Notes under the pieces: generated by a model
The model's database searches: none
What the model was told of the DNA's origin: nothing
What the model saw: the letters and a program-made list of their open reading frames with translations, nothing else
Made by a program: the position numbers and the translations under genes
Shown here: piece by piece, positions 45,715-57,067 of the stretch
Numbering within the stretch: the first letter of the stretch is position 1
Layout of the letters: each line of letters starts with the position of its first letter
Source of the DNA: an uncultured Acidobacteriia bacterium
GTDB lineage: Bacteria > Acidobacteriota > Terriglobia > Bryobacterales > Bryobacteraceae
Direction: 5' to 3'
DNA: 64,000 bases
Assembly: GCA_903851195.1 (NCBI GenBank)
Contig: CAINNJ010000032.1
Coordinates: 53,319-117,318, forward strand

Positions 45715-47253
45715 TCACATCACCGGGCCGATACGCCAGGGCACGAATTCATGATGCCCCAGAATCTCCGCCTTCGTTCTCTCGCCGGACGCCACGCGCA
45801 GAATCATGTCGAAGATCTCGCGCCCCACTTCGGGCACCGTCTTCTCTCCGTCCGCGATCGCGCCGGCATTGATATCCATATTGTCCGTCATGCGGCGATA
45901 CGTCAGGCTGTTGCTCGCCACTTTGATGACCGGAACAGTCGGAAATCCGATCGCGCTTCCCCGCCCTGTCGTAAAGACAATCATGTTGCAACCGCCCGCC
46001 GCGAGTCCCGCCAGGGAGGGCGGATCGTAACCCGGCGTGTTCATGAAGTTGAAACCGGGAACCGTGATCCGCTCCGCGTAATCCACCGCGTCGTTCAGCG
46101 TGGAAACACCGGCCTTGGCGACCGCGCCCAGCGACTTTTCAAGAATGTTCGTCAGGCCGCCTTCTTTATTACCTGGAGACGGGTTGTCGTCGAAGCTGCC
46201 GCCGAACTGGTTCAGATAGTTCTTGTAACCCCGCACGAAGCCGAGCAGCTTCTCCGCGACGGCCCGGTTCCGCGCGCGGCGAACCAGCAGATGTTCGGCG
46301 CCGAAAATCTCCGTGGTTTCCGCCAGCACCGGCGACCCGCCCAACGCCGCGAGCATGTCCGACGTGATGCCCAGAGCCGGGTTCGCAGTAATGCCGGAAA
46401 AGGAATCCGACCCGCCGCAGTTCAGCCCGAGAATGATCTTCGAAGCCGGCACTTCCACGCGCTTTTCCGCCGAGCACTGCTCCAGCAGTTTCTTGATTTC
46501 GCGCCGCGCCGCATCGCGCGCCCCGTGCGTGCCGCCGCTGCCCTGCAGCGTCAGTCCCACCAGACGGCTGGTCCGCGGCGCATTCGGTCCCAGATAATGA
46601 TCGATCTGGTTGACCTCACAGCCGAGGCCCATAATCACCGCCGCCGCCACGTTCGGATGCGCCAGCACCCCGGAAAGCGTGCGCCGCAGCTGCGTCGCAT
46701 CCGCGCCGGCCGTCATGCCGCAGCCTTCTCCGTGAGGAAACGCCACCACGCCGTCAATTCCGGGAGGCAGGGTTTCACCCAGGAAGCTCCGGGCAATCAG
46801 TTCGGACGTATATGAAGCGCAGTTGCTGGCGGCCACCACGGCGATGTAGTTGCGCGTGCCCACCCGCCCGTCCTCGCGCACGAAACCCATAAAGGTGGGC
46901 ATATCGCGTGGCGGCGCCGGAATTGCGATCTCACCTTCCGGAAATTCATAAGCGAACTCGATCTCTTCAAAGGAGACGTTGTGCGTGTGGATATGTTCGC
47001 CCTGAGCGATCGGCCGGCTGGCCCGCCCGATGCGCTGCCCGTATCGATAGATATGTTCGCCGGGGGCGATGTTCATCAGCGCCACTTTATGCCCGGCCGG
47101 CACGGAGCTCTTCGCTTCGAAAGCGACGCCGTCGATCCGCAGCGCCTGGCCCGGAGCCAACGGCACGCGCGCCACCGCGACGTTATCGCTCGGGTGCAGA
47201 TGAATTGCTGAGTTTTCTGCCGTGGGCAGTTTTTGAATTTCCAGTAGCTCCAT
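45715..47253 (-). CDS. uxaA: UxaA family altronate dehydratase-like hydrolyase
   Basis: 512 residues. An N-terminal SAF-type domain (residues 15-95, IHLHPSDNVAVARVPLAPGQ) and the D-altronate dehydratase body (GFVREDGRVGTRNYIAVVAA; FPHGEGCGMTAGADATQL; ILGLNCGGSDSFSGITANPA; FMNTPGYDPPSLAGLAAGGC) with several conserved Cys for iron binding. It dehydrates altronate or a related aldonate to a 2-keto-3-deoxy acid. The neighbours do not include other uronate genes, so the substrate is uncertain. Same-strand neighbours within 30 bases on both sides. Confidence 0.9.
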   Translation of the reverse strand: MELLEIQKLPTAENSAIHLHPSDNVAVARVPLAPGQALRIDGVAFEAKSSVPAGHKVALMNIAPGEHIYRYGQRIGRASRPIAQGEHIHTHNVSFEEIEFAYEFPEGEIAIPAPPRDMPTFMGFVREDGRVGTRNYIAVVAASNCASYTSELIARSFLGETLPPGIDGVVAFPHGEGCGMTAGADATQLRRTLSGVLAHPNVAAAVIMGLGCEVNQIDHYLGPNAPRTSRLVGLTLQGSGGTHGARDAARREIKKLLEQCSAEKRVEVPASKIILGLNCGGSDSFSGITANPALGITSDMLAALGGSPVLAETTEIFGAEHLLVRRARNRAVAEKLLGFVRGYKNYLNQFGGSFDDNPSPGNKEGGLTNILEKSLGAVAKAGVSTLNDAVDYAERITVPGFNFMNTPGYDPPSLAGLAAGGCNMIVFTTGRGSAIGFPTVPVIKVASNSLTYRRMTDNMDINAGAIADGEKTVPEVGREIFDMILRVASGERTKAEILGHHEFVPWRIGPVM

Positions 47254-47281
47254 GATTTTTCTTTCGTCCGGCGAGACCAGC

Positions 47282-47827
47282 CTATCGCATCAGGACCGAC
47301 TCGGTTGTCTGTTCTCCGGTGTGCACATGTAACCGCCCGTTTACCGGATGAAACCAGATCCCCGTGCCATCGGCGATCGCGGGCAGTTGGGCCGGTCCGT
47401 CCACAAAAGATCCGGTTTCCATCACTTCTTCCGTCACCAGCAGTTGCCCGATATGGACATGCGCGTGGCACTGCCGCCTCGAAATATCGCCGTTCATCGC
47501 GACCGCCCAGGTCTCACCCCAAACCTCCTTGGCTTTCGCGATCGCGGTGGTCCACAGCACCAGGCGCTCGTCGGCGCTCATCCGCGCCAGGGGATTGATG
47601 CCATCGAATTTCGCGCGCGGCACCGCGAGCCAGCGGTTCGGCTTCGTCGGATCGTTGTCCCGCACCAGAAAAACCGGTTCGGACACGGGGTGTTTCTCTG
47701 CTTCCAGACACAGACTGCACGCCCGCGTTTCTGAAACGGAGGGACTCGCCAGATCGCAGACACAGTCGCGTATGTCCGCAGTCGCGCTGCAGGCTGTCAG
47801 CAACAGCAGCAGGTTACGGAGTCGCAT
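47282..47827 (-). CDS. HIT-fold lipoprotein, CDP-diacylglycerol-pyrophosphatase-like
   Basis: 181 residues. It starts MRLRNLLLLLTACSATA, with an LTAC lipobox, so probably a lipoprotein. The His triad is intact in QCHAHVHIG, and NGDISRRQCHAHVH recalls the NSRT..QNHFHIH of Cdh (CDP-diacylglycerol pyrophosphatase); four more Cys (DCVCDL, CSLCLE) are near the N-terminus. Nucleotidyl-hydrolase activity is inferred. It is the first gene upstream of uxaA by 28 bases. An alternative start at 47917 would add 30 residues and lose the lipobox. Confidence 0.72.
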   Translation of the reverse strand: MRLRNLLLLLTACSATADIRDCVCDLASPSVSETRACSLCLEAEKHPVSEPVFLVRDNDPTKPNRWLAVPRAKFDGINPLARMSADERLVLWTTAIAKAKEVWGETWAVAMNGDISRRQCHAHVHIGQLLVTEEVMETGSFVDGPAQLPAIADGTGIWFHPVNGRLHVHTGEQTTESVLMR

Positions 47828-48094
47828 CAAACCATAATATCCGGTTGCGGCCTGCCAGCCGGGCACGATGTCGCGGCCGGCGCGCGACGGCTGCAGCGCA
47901 TGAAAAAAGAATGACAACCGCCGTGAAAAGGTCTCTGATTTTTCCCGCTTTCGATTCAGAAACGCCCGGCTTTACGGAATGCTCCGTGTTTTCCGGCGGC
48001 ATGGTTGCTTTTGGCAGTAAGGTTCCGCTAGTGTACTAAAGGCGACACTGCGGTCACGGCGGGGCACTCACCTTCAGGAGGATTATTTCAGATT

Positions 48095-48534
48095 TTGGGC
48101 ACAGCAATCGCCGGCAGCCTCCCGATTTTCGGAGTGCAGGCCGCTAATTCTTCTTTTTCGGGGACTCTTGCCGTGCTCCCGGTAGAGTTCGATGTGTCAC
48201 CGAGCATCTTCGGAATGACGGAGCCGGTGGCCTCGACTTCCTTCTCAATGCATCTCTCGGCGCCGGCGCCGGTACTTTGGTAGGTGCTCAGTCCGATAAC
48301 AATCCGGGTTCCACTCTCGCGGATGGTTTTGCTTTCGGCAATGCCTGCCTGGGCGTGGCGTTTTGCACCGGTTTCGATTCCGCGCCATCGCCGCCGCTGA
48401 CCGGCAACCGGGAAGTCGATGTTATTTCCGCGGTCTCGGCCTCGGAAGTCGCCGTCACCCCCGAACCGGGCACGCTGGCTCTGGCAGGAAGCGAGTCAGT
48501 GCTTTTTGCCCCGTGGCGACGTCGCCGCAATTAA
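48095..48534 (+). pseudogene. Broken PEP-CTERM protein gene
   Basis: A signal-peptide-like stretch (GTAIAGSLPIFGVQAANSSF) lies in one frame and ends at a stop at 48283. A second frame carries LNASLGAGAGTLVGAQ, GNACLGVAFCTGFDSAP and then [14 protein letters not shown] followed by RRRR, a PEP-CTERM sorting signal that exosortase systems use. Together they look like one gene disrupted by a frameshift and probably an internal loss. AGGAGG at 48076-48081 is followed by no ATG, only TTG at 48095; a lost base in TTTCAGATTTT could have destroyed an ATG. Confidence 0.65.
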
Positions 48535-48631
48535 TATTCTCGCCGCTGCTCACCAGCGAGATGTCGCCGTTTTTTTGAGCCGGCATCTTTGCCGAACCTC
48601 TCTCGCCCGCAAGTACCAGGAGCCTTTCAAC

Positions 48632-51343
<2,712 letters not shown>

Positions 51344-51444
51344 TCCGGCTTTCTGACCCTTTTCCCGGGTCGTGCGTTCCCCGACGGAACACGCGATCCG
51401 GAACTATCATTCACACAGAAATAAGTTCAAAGGAATCAATACAC

Positions 51445-51978
51445 ATGGATCCATTTATCGGTGAAATCAGAATGTTCGGCGGCAACTTTGCACCTCGCGG
51501 CTGGGCATTGTGCAACGGGCAGATGTTGGGTGTCAACCAGAATCAGGCGCTCTTTTCCCTTCTGGGAACGACTTACGGCGGCGACGGGAACAGCACCTTC
51601 GGCGTTCCCGATCTCCAGGGCCGCGTTCCGGTCGGCCAGGGCGCGGGAGCGGGCCTTTCGCGTACTCAACTCGGCGAGAAGGCCGGTTCTGAGAACGTGA
51701 CGCTGGTTGCCGCCCAAATGCCAACCCACACGCACGCGGCGATGGCCTCCACAGGCGGCGCGGACAAAGCCACGCCGGCCGGCAATGTCTGGGCTTCGCA
51801 GACCGACAATACCGGGGCGCTAATTCCCGCCTTTACGCCCAGTTCTCCCGCCAACGCAACCATGGCGCCGCAAACCATCGGTGCCGCCGGCGGCAACCAG
51901 CCTCACAGTAATTTGCAGCCGTATCTGGTTGTTACCTACATCATCGCGACCGAAGGTATATACCCGAGTCGCGGCTAG
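51445..51978 (+). CDS. Phage tail-collar domain protein (MdpB-like)
   Basis: 177 residues from ATG 51445 (AAGGA 10 bases upstream), starting MDPFIGEIRMFGGNFAPRGW. The tail-collar fold is clear: ALCNGQMLGVNQNQALFSLL, GTTYGGDGNSTFGVPDLQGR, the PTHTHAAM His motif and YLVVTYIIATEGIYPSRG. This family occurs in phage short tail fibres and in free-standing bacterial proteins such as MdpB. No other phage gene is near. It lies 101 bases after the collagen-like gene on the same strand. Confidence 0.92.
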   Translation: MDPFIGEIRMFGGNFAPRGWALCNGQMLGVNQNQALFSLLGTTYGGDGNSTFGVPDLQGRVPVGQGAGAGLSRTQLGEKAGSENVTLVAAQMPTHTHAAMASTGGADKATPAGNVWASQTDNTGALIPAFTPSSPANATMAPQTIGAAGGNQPHSNLQPYLVVTYIIATEGIYPSRG

Positions 51979-52010
51979 TCTAACCCGATGGGGCGGACCG
52001 ACCGGATCCG

Positions 52011-52020
52011 CCCCCCCCCC
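52011..52020 (+). repeat. C10 homopolymer before the GNAT start
   Basis: Ten consecutive C bases, 11 bases upstream of the GTG at 52032. With one more C (or two fewer) an ATG at 51988 would be in frame with the GNAT gene, adding about 15 residues, so the tract could act as a slippage switch or is a sequencing-prone site. Confidence 0.9.
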
Positions 52021-52031
52021 GCCCCATTCCC

Positions 52032-52508
52032 GTGTCAGTTTCCCCGCGCCCTGCAACGCCCGACGACGAGGACTTCATCCGGCAACTCATAACGGATGCC
52101 GTCGCCGCTTCTCCGGCCTTCACCTTCTGTCCGGAACCCATCCGAAGCAAGCTTCTCGACATGCAGGTCTCCGCGCGCATCCGGTCGGTTCGGGCGAACT
52201 TCCCTCAGGGACGAAATCACATCCTCGTCGATGGAAGCACGGGCGAAACGATTGGATGGCTGTTTGTCGCGGATCTGCCGGAAGAACTCCGCCTTGTCGA
52301 GATCGCAATGATCGCTTCCCGCCGCGGCGAGGGTTTGGGTACCGCCGTCATCTCCGGACTGCTTGCGGAAGCGCGGGAAGCCGGCAAACCCGTCCGTCTC
52401 GCCGTGGACGTCCTGAACCACGCCGCTCTCCGGCTTTATTTGCGACTGGGCTTCCGGATCGTCGCAGGCGACGAGGCCCGGCATCAAATGGAGAAGCGTC
52501 CCGATTAA
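52032..52508 (+). CDS. GNAT family N-acetyltransferase
   Basis: 158 residues from a GTG. The CoA-binding motif A is RRGEGLGTAVISGLLAEARE, preceded by the beta strand EIAMIASR and followed by VDVLNHAALRLYLRLGFRIV. It transfers an acetyl group from acetyl-CoA to an amine; the substrate is unknown. No Shine-Dalgarno sequence, and a C10 tract lies just upstream. It converges with the HD gene and overlaps it by 4 bases. Confidence 0.87.
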   Translation: MSVSPRPATPDDEDFIRQLITDAVAASPAFTFCPEPIRSKLLDMQVSARIRSVRANFPQGRNHILVDGSTGETIGWLFVADLPEELRLVEIAMIASRRGEGLGTAVISGLLAEAREAGKPVRLAVDVLNHAALRLYLRLGFRIVAGDEARHQMEKRPD

Positions 52509-53059
52509 AGCCCGATCGCGTCGGCGTTCCCCTGCATGGCCTGAATACAAAACGCGATATGTTCGTCGAGATCGAGGCCCATCTCCGCCGCGCCGTTGAC
52601 GATATCGTCCCGGCTCACCGACCGCGCGAATGCCTTGTCCTTCATCTTCTTGCGCACGGTTTTCACGTCCACTTCCGCCACCTTGCGCGAAGGCTTCACC
52701 AGTGCACAGGCCGAGATGAAGCCGGAAAGCTCATCACACGCGAACAGCGTTTTTTCCAGCGCGGAATCCCGCGACACCCCGCTGTAATTCGCATGCGACA
52801 GAATCGCCCGGCGAATCTCCTCCGGCACCCCCAACCCGGCCAGGATCGGCTCGCCTTTCATGGGATGATCCGGCGCCTCCGGATGCATCTCATAGTCGAA
52901 ATCGTGCAGAACAGCCGTGACGCGCCACGAGTTCTCGTCCTCGCCGAGCCGTGCAGCGTATGCCGCTACACACGTCTCCACCTGAAGAGCGTGGCGGCGC
53001 AGGCTTTCCGACTTCGTGTATTCGTGCAGAATCTGCAATGCGGTTTCGCGCGTCATCAT
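52505..53059 (-). CDS. HD-domain phosphohydrolase-like protein
   Basis: 184 residues from ATG 53059 (MMTRETALQILHEYTKSESL); an in-frame GTG at 53083 would add 8 residues of no family character. The metal-binding HD motif is WRVTAVLHDFDYEMHPE, with a further His in ILSHANYS and Asp in LFACDELSGF. Members are metal-dependent nucleotide phosphohydrolases; the substrate is unknown. It overlaps the convergent GNAT gene by 4 bases. Confidence 0.86.
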   Translation of the reverse strand: MMTRETALQILHEYTKSESLRRHALQVETCVAAYAARLGEDENSWRVTAVLHDFDYEMHPEAPDHPMKGEPILAGLGVPEEIRRAILSHANYSGVSRDSALEKTLFACDELSGFISACALVKPSRKVAEVDVKTVRKKMKDKAFARSVSRDDIVNGAAEMGLDLDEHIAFCIQAMQGNADAIGL

Positions 53060-53281
53060 AAAATGTGTTCTGTAGTTGGCCACCGAGAGGTCAATACCAT
53101 TTTACGTAACGCTCAGCGGTCGCGCTTCGTCAAATGGAAATCATGGCCTGTCGGCACCGAGGTCGTTTACGCCCGGTTACAAAAACGTGTGCTAAACTCC
53201 GTGGGAGAGTGGGTGTTTTCCCTTCGCTTCCAGAATTGGAAACGAGAGTGCTGTTCAAGTCGTCGAATGGTTCGTACCGCG

Positions 53282-53315
53282 GCGGCCAGGCCCTTTCAGC
53301 AAATGGCCCTGCCGC
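53282..53315 (+). other. Hairpin in the leader of the TonB gene
   Basis: GCGGCCAGGCC and GGCCCTGCCGC pair with one or two bulges around a loop of about 12 bases, 24 bases before the TonB start codon. It could be a leader structure or a weak terminator (TTAAT follows). Confidence 0.35.
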
Positions 53316-53338
53316 TTAATTAGGATTGGTTTACCTGG

Positions 53339-54364
53339 ATGCCAGAAGTTCTTCATACCGATGTCGAGACTGCGGTGCATGACCCGAATGGCGCGGTAAA
53401 GCTCCATACGGATCCCGATGACCACCTGGCCCGCCTGCTCGCGCCGCAGAACACCGAAGCGCCGTGGTATCTCTCGATTTACGAGTCCGTCCGGGACCTG
53501 ATCAAGCCTCCCCAGCTTCCGCCGCTTGAGGTCACTTCGCGGCCGGTTGCGGTGAAAGATATCTGGGGCCTTTACGACAAAGATCCCAAATCCCGGTACA
53601 TGTCCGTCGGGATCCATGTGGCGGTTTTCGCACTCCTGTGGTTCGGCTTCACCAGTCCGACCGTCCAGAAGGCGATCAAACAGAACTTCAATCTGATCGA
53701 CCCGAACCTGAAACCGTTCGTTCCCGAAGCCAAGCCCAAACAGAACACCATGCAGGGCGGCGGCGGCGGTGGCGCGCGGGAACCGTTGCCGGTTTCCAAA
53801 GGCAAACTGCCGAAGCCTTCGATGAAGCAGTTCGTCCCGCCCATGATCGTGGACCACACGCCCAAACTGGCGATGGACCCGACCATCATCGCTCCTCCCG
53901 ACACCCCGCTTCCGCAGTCCAACCTGAACAACTGGGGCGACCCGCTCGCCAAGCTGATGAACAATTCCAACGGGAACGGTTCCGGCGGCGGCATGGGGAA
54001 CGGCTCGGGTGGCGGCGTCGGTTCCGGTAGCGGCGGCGGTTTTGGGCCGGGTTCGGGCGGCGGCGTCGGCGGCGGCGTGTTTAAAGTCGGCGGTGGCGTC
54101 AGCGCGCCTGCCGTGCTCTTCAAAGTCGATCCCGAATACTCCGAGGAAGCGCGCAAGGCCAAGTACAGCGGCACCGTTCTTCTTTCCGTGATTGTGGATA
54201 CCGAAGGCAAGGCACGCGACATCCGCGTGGTGAAGAGCCTCGGCATGGGTCTCGACGAAAAAGCCATCGAAGCGGTGCAGAAGTGGAAGTTCAAGCCCGG
54301 CATGAACAAGGGCACGGCGGTGAACGTCCGCGCGCAGATTGAAGTGAATTTCCGCCTGCTATAA
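53339..54364 (+). CDS. TonB family protein
   Basis: 341 residues. One membrane segment (about residues 87-107, MSVGIHVAVFALLWFGFTSP), a Pro- and Gly-rich periplasmic spacer (residues 130-245, including GGGVGSGSGGG) and a TonB C-terminal domain (DPEYSEEARKAKYSGTVLLS; VQKWKFKPGMNKG). It transfers ExbBD energy to outer-membrane receptors. A rather long N-terminal cytoplasmic segment (about 86 residues) is atypical. No exbBD genes are in the window; the two Oar-like receptors are possible partners. Confidence 0.9.
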   Translation: MPEVLHTDVETAVHDPNGAVKLHTDPDDHLARLLAPQNTEAPWYLSIYESVRDLIKPPQLPPLEVTSRPVAVKDIWGLYDKDPKSRYMSVGIHVAVFALLWFGFTSPTVQKAIKQNFNLIDPNLKPFVPEAKPKQNTMQGGGGGGAREPLPVSKGKLPKPSMKQFVPPMIVDHTPKLAMDPTIIAPPDTPLPQSNLNNWGDPLAKLMNNSNGNGSGGGMGNGSGGGVGSGSGGGFGPGSGGGVGGGVFKVGGGVSAPAVLFKVDPEYSEEARKAKYSGTVLLSVIVDTEGKARDIRVVKSLGMGLDEKAIEAVQKWKFKPGMNKGTAVNVRAQIEVNFRLL

Positions 54365-54425
54365 AAGGCGCTCAATTCTCGTGTCGTAGCGGTTGGTTGG
54401 CATGTGTTCTGCTGAAGAGGAACAC

Positions 54426-56495
54426 ATGCGCGCCAACCGCCTCGTCAACGAACAAAGTCCCTACCTCCAGCAGCACGCCCACAATCCGGTGGACTGGTTC
54501 CCCTGGGGCGACGAAGCATTCGAAAAATCCCGCGCCGAAAACAAGCCCATCTTTCTCTCCATCGGCTATTCCACCTGTCACTGGTGCCATGTGATGGAGA
54601 AGGAATCGTTCGAAAACGAGGCGATTGCGAATTACCTCAATCAGGAGTTCGTTTCCATCAAGATCGATCGGGAAGAGCGCCCCGACATCGATCGCATCTA
54701 CATGAGCTACGTGCAGTCCACCACGGGCGGCGGGGGCTGGCCGATGTCGGTTTGGCTGACTCCGGACCTGATGCCCTTCGTCGGAGGCACCTACTTCCCT
54801 CCGGACAACCGGTACGGCCGCCCCGGCTTCCCTCTGGTCCTCCAACGTATCGCGGAAGCGTGGCAGAAGGATCGGGAGCGCATCGTGGAGTCGAGCGTCA
54901 ACGTGATGGAACAACTCCGCACGGAGGCAGGCAAAGGGGAAGCCGGCGCGGACCGCGTCGGAGCCGCCGTCATGGACGGCGCCTTCCAGTATTTCCGCCG
55001 GAGTTTCGATTCCCGCCGGGGCGGCTTCGGGGGCGCGCCGAAATTCCCCCGTCCTTCGGTCCACAACTTCCTGCTGCGCTACTGGAAACGCACCGGCAAT
55101 GAAGAAGCCCTCGATATGGTCGGCACCACTTTGATTGCCATGTCGAAGGGCGGCATGAACGATCAGCTGGGCGGCGGCTTCCACCGCTACTCGGTCGATG
55201 AATACTGGTTCGTTCCTCATTTCGAGAAGATGCTCTACGACCAGGCGCAACTGGTCACCTCCTACCTTGAAGCCTTCCAGATCACCCGCAACGACGCTCT
55301 GGAGGCCGCCGCGCGCCGCACCCTCGATTATGTTCTTCGCGATATGACCGCGCCCGAAGGCGCTTTCTGGTCCGCCGAGGATGCGGACAGCGCACCCGAC
55401 GCCGCCCAGCCTCACGAAAAAAGCGAAGGCGCGTTCTACATCTGGACCTGGCAGGAGGTCATGGATCTTCTCGGCCCCGAGCACGGGCAGTGGTTCGCCT
55501 TCCGCGCCGGCATGGAGCGCGAAGGCAACGTCCGCAACGATCCGCATCAGGAATTCACCGGCCGCAACATCCTCTTCCAGGCGCACACCCTGGCTGAGAC
55601 CGCCGAGCACTTCTCGCGCTCCACCGCGGAGATCGCCATCGCTCTCGCCGACGCGGAACAGACGCTGTTCGACGTCCGGGCCAAACGCTGCCGGCCTCAT
55701 CTCGACGACAAGATTCTGACCGCGTGGAACGGCCTGACGATCTCGGCCTTCGCGAAGGCGGGCCGCGTCTTCAACGAGCCTTCTTACCTCGACGCCGCGA
55801 AGAAGGCCGCTGCGTTCCTGCTCGCCACCATGCAGCAGCCGGATGGCTCGCTGCTCCGCCGCTATCGGGCCGGCGACGCGCGCATCGAAGGCATGCTGGA
55901 CGACTACGCGTTCCTTGCGCAGGCGCTGCTCGATCTCTACGAGGCGACCTTTGACTTCTCGTATCTCCACCAAGCCATTGCTCTCACGGGGAAGCAGCAG
56001 GAACTGTTCGAAGACCAGGAGTACGGTGGCTTCTTCGCCTCCGCCCAGGCCGACGCCACCCGCCTGATGCGGCTGAAAGACGACTACGACGGCGCGGAAC
56101 CCTCCGGCAACTCGGCGGCGCTGATGAACCTGCTGCGGCTCAGCCGGATCACCGGCAGCGCGGTGTTCGAAACTTCCGCGCGTCGTCTGATCGCGGCTTT
56201 CTCCGAGCGCATGGCCGCGAACCCTTACGCCATGCCGCAGATGCTCTGCGCCTGCGAATTCGATCTGGCCGAACCACGGGAAATCGTCGTCGCCGGTGAG
56301 ATTGATGAATCGATGGATCTCTTGCTGTGGCAGGCTTTCGATCCGAACCGCACCCTGCTCGGCGCCGGCGCCGAACTCGCGGCCTTCCAACCGAATGTCG
56401 CGGAAATGCGTGGCCCGGCCGTTTACATTTGCCGCGACTTCACCTGTCAGGCTCCCGTCAGCACGCCGGAAGACCTGGCGCGATTGCTAAAATAG
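54426..56495 (+). CDS. DUF255 thioredoxin-domain protein (YyaL-like)
   Basis: 689 residues from ATG 54426 (GAGGA 5 bases upstream). The N-terminal thioredoxin-like domain ([20 protein letters not shown]) has the redox pair CHWC at residues 51-54. An alpha/alpha six-barrel (glycosidase-like) covers most of the rest ([57 protein letters not shown]). YyaL/SSP411-type proteins are conserved, with no proven activity; N-acetylglucosamine epimerase-like fold is suggested. It is 61 bases after tonB and 34 bases before tpx. Confidence 0.93.
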   Translation: MRANRLVNEQSPYLQQHAHNPVDWFPWGDEAFEKSRAENKPIFLSIGYSTCHWCHVMEKESFENEAIANYLNQEFVSIKIDREERPDIDRIYMSYVQSTTGGGGWPMSVWLTPDLMPFVGGTYFPPDNRYGRPGFPLVLQRIAEAWQKDRERIVESSVNVMEQLRTEAGKGEAGADRVGAAVMDGAFQYFRRSFDSRRGGFGGAPKFPRPSVHNFLLRYWKRTGNEEALDMVGTTLIAMSKGGMNDQLGGGFHRYSVDEYWFVPHFEKMLYDQAQLVTSYLEAFQITRNDALEAAARRTLDYVLRDMTAPEGAFWSAEDADSAPDAAQPHEKSEGAFYIWTWQEVMDLLGPEHGQWFAFRAGMEREGNVRNDPHQEFTGRNILFQAHTLAETAEHFSRSTAEIAIALADAEQTLFDVRAKRCRPHLDDKILTAWNGLTISAFAKAGRVFNEPSYLDAAKKAAAFLLATMQQPDGSLLRRYRAGDARIEGMLDDYAFLAQALLDLYEATFDFSYLHQAIALTGKQQELFEDQEYGGFFASAQADATRLMRLKDDYDGAEPSGNSAALMNLLRLSRITGSAVFETSARRLIAAFSERMAANPYAMPQMLCACEFDLAEPREIVVAGEIDESMDLLLWQAFDPNRTLLGAGAELAAFQPNVAEMRGPAVYICRDFTCQAPVSTPEDLARLLK

Positions 56496-56529
56496 CAAAT
56501 TCAGTCATTTCAACCGAAAAGAGGAAACT

Positions 56530-57033
56530 ATGGAACGCGCCGGAGCAACGACGTTGAGAGGCCAGCCCTTTACGCTGGTGGGTCCTGAACTGAAACCGGG
56601 AGATGACGCGCCGGAATTTACCGCGCTCGACAGTTCACTGAAGACGGTTCATCTGGCCGATACCGCGGGCCGGTCGCGAATTTTCAGCGTGGTTCCCTCG
56701 CTCGACACACCCGTGTGCGACGCCCAGACGAAACGCCTGAACGAAGCGGCGGCCCAACTGCCCGGGATCGACATTTATTCCGTCAGCATGGATCTGCCGT
56801 TCGCCCAGAAACGCTTCTGTAATTCCTTCGCGCTGGACAACGTCAAGATGTTGTCGGACCATCGCGAGGGTTCTTTCGGACAGGCTTACGGCACGCTGAT
56901 CAAAGAGCTCCGCATCCTGAGCCGCGCGATCTTCGTCGTCGGTCCGGATGACAAAGTGAAGTACGTGGAGTACGTTCCGGAAGTCGGCGACTTCCCGAAT
57001 TTCGACGCCGCCCTCGAAGCCGCAAAGAGCTGA
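56530..57033 (+). CDS. tpx: Thiol peroxidase (Tpx)
   Basis: 167 residues. Peroxidatic Cys63 in PSLDTPVCDAQT and resolving Cys97 in QKRFCNSF are at the atypical 2-Cys peroxiredoxin spacing of Tpx. GDDAPEFTALD and FPNFDAALEAAK bracket it. It reduces hydroperoxides using thioredoxin. GAGGAA lies 5-6 bases before the ATG. Its neighbour upstream carries a thioredoxin-like CHWC site, so a shared redox role is possible. Confidence 0.95.
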   Translation: MERAGATTLRGQPFTLVGPELKPGDDAPEFTALDSSLKTVHLADTAGRSRIFSVVPSLDTPVCDAQTKRLNEAAAQLPGIDIYSVSMDLPFAQKRFCNSFALDNVKMLSDHREGSFGQAYGTLIKELRILSRAIFVVGPDDKVKYVEYVPEVGDFPNFDAALEAAKS

Positions 57034-57067
57034 CAGACGGCGATGGCCGAACGATTCACGCGGAAGA

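Noticed and set aside
51445..51978. Prophage remnant
   Set aside because: Only one tail-collar gene is present; no integrase, portal, terminase, capsid or attachment sites are seen.
51881..53323. 480-residue plus-strand frame spanning the GNAT and HD genes
   Set aside because: It is rich in Arg/Pro with no motif, and the GNAT and HD genes in other frames are recognisable.
54372..56390. 672-residue minus-strand frame over the DUF255 gene
   Set aside because: Same reason: the CHWC-bearing DUF255 protein on the plus strand is unmistakable.
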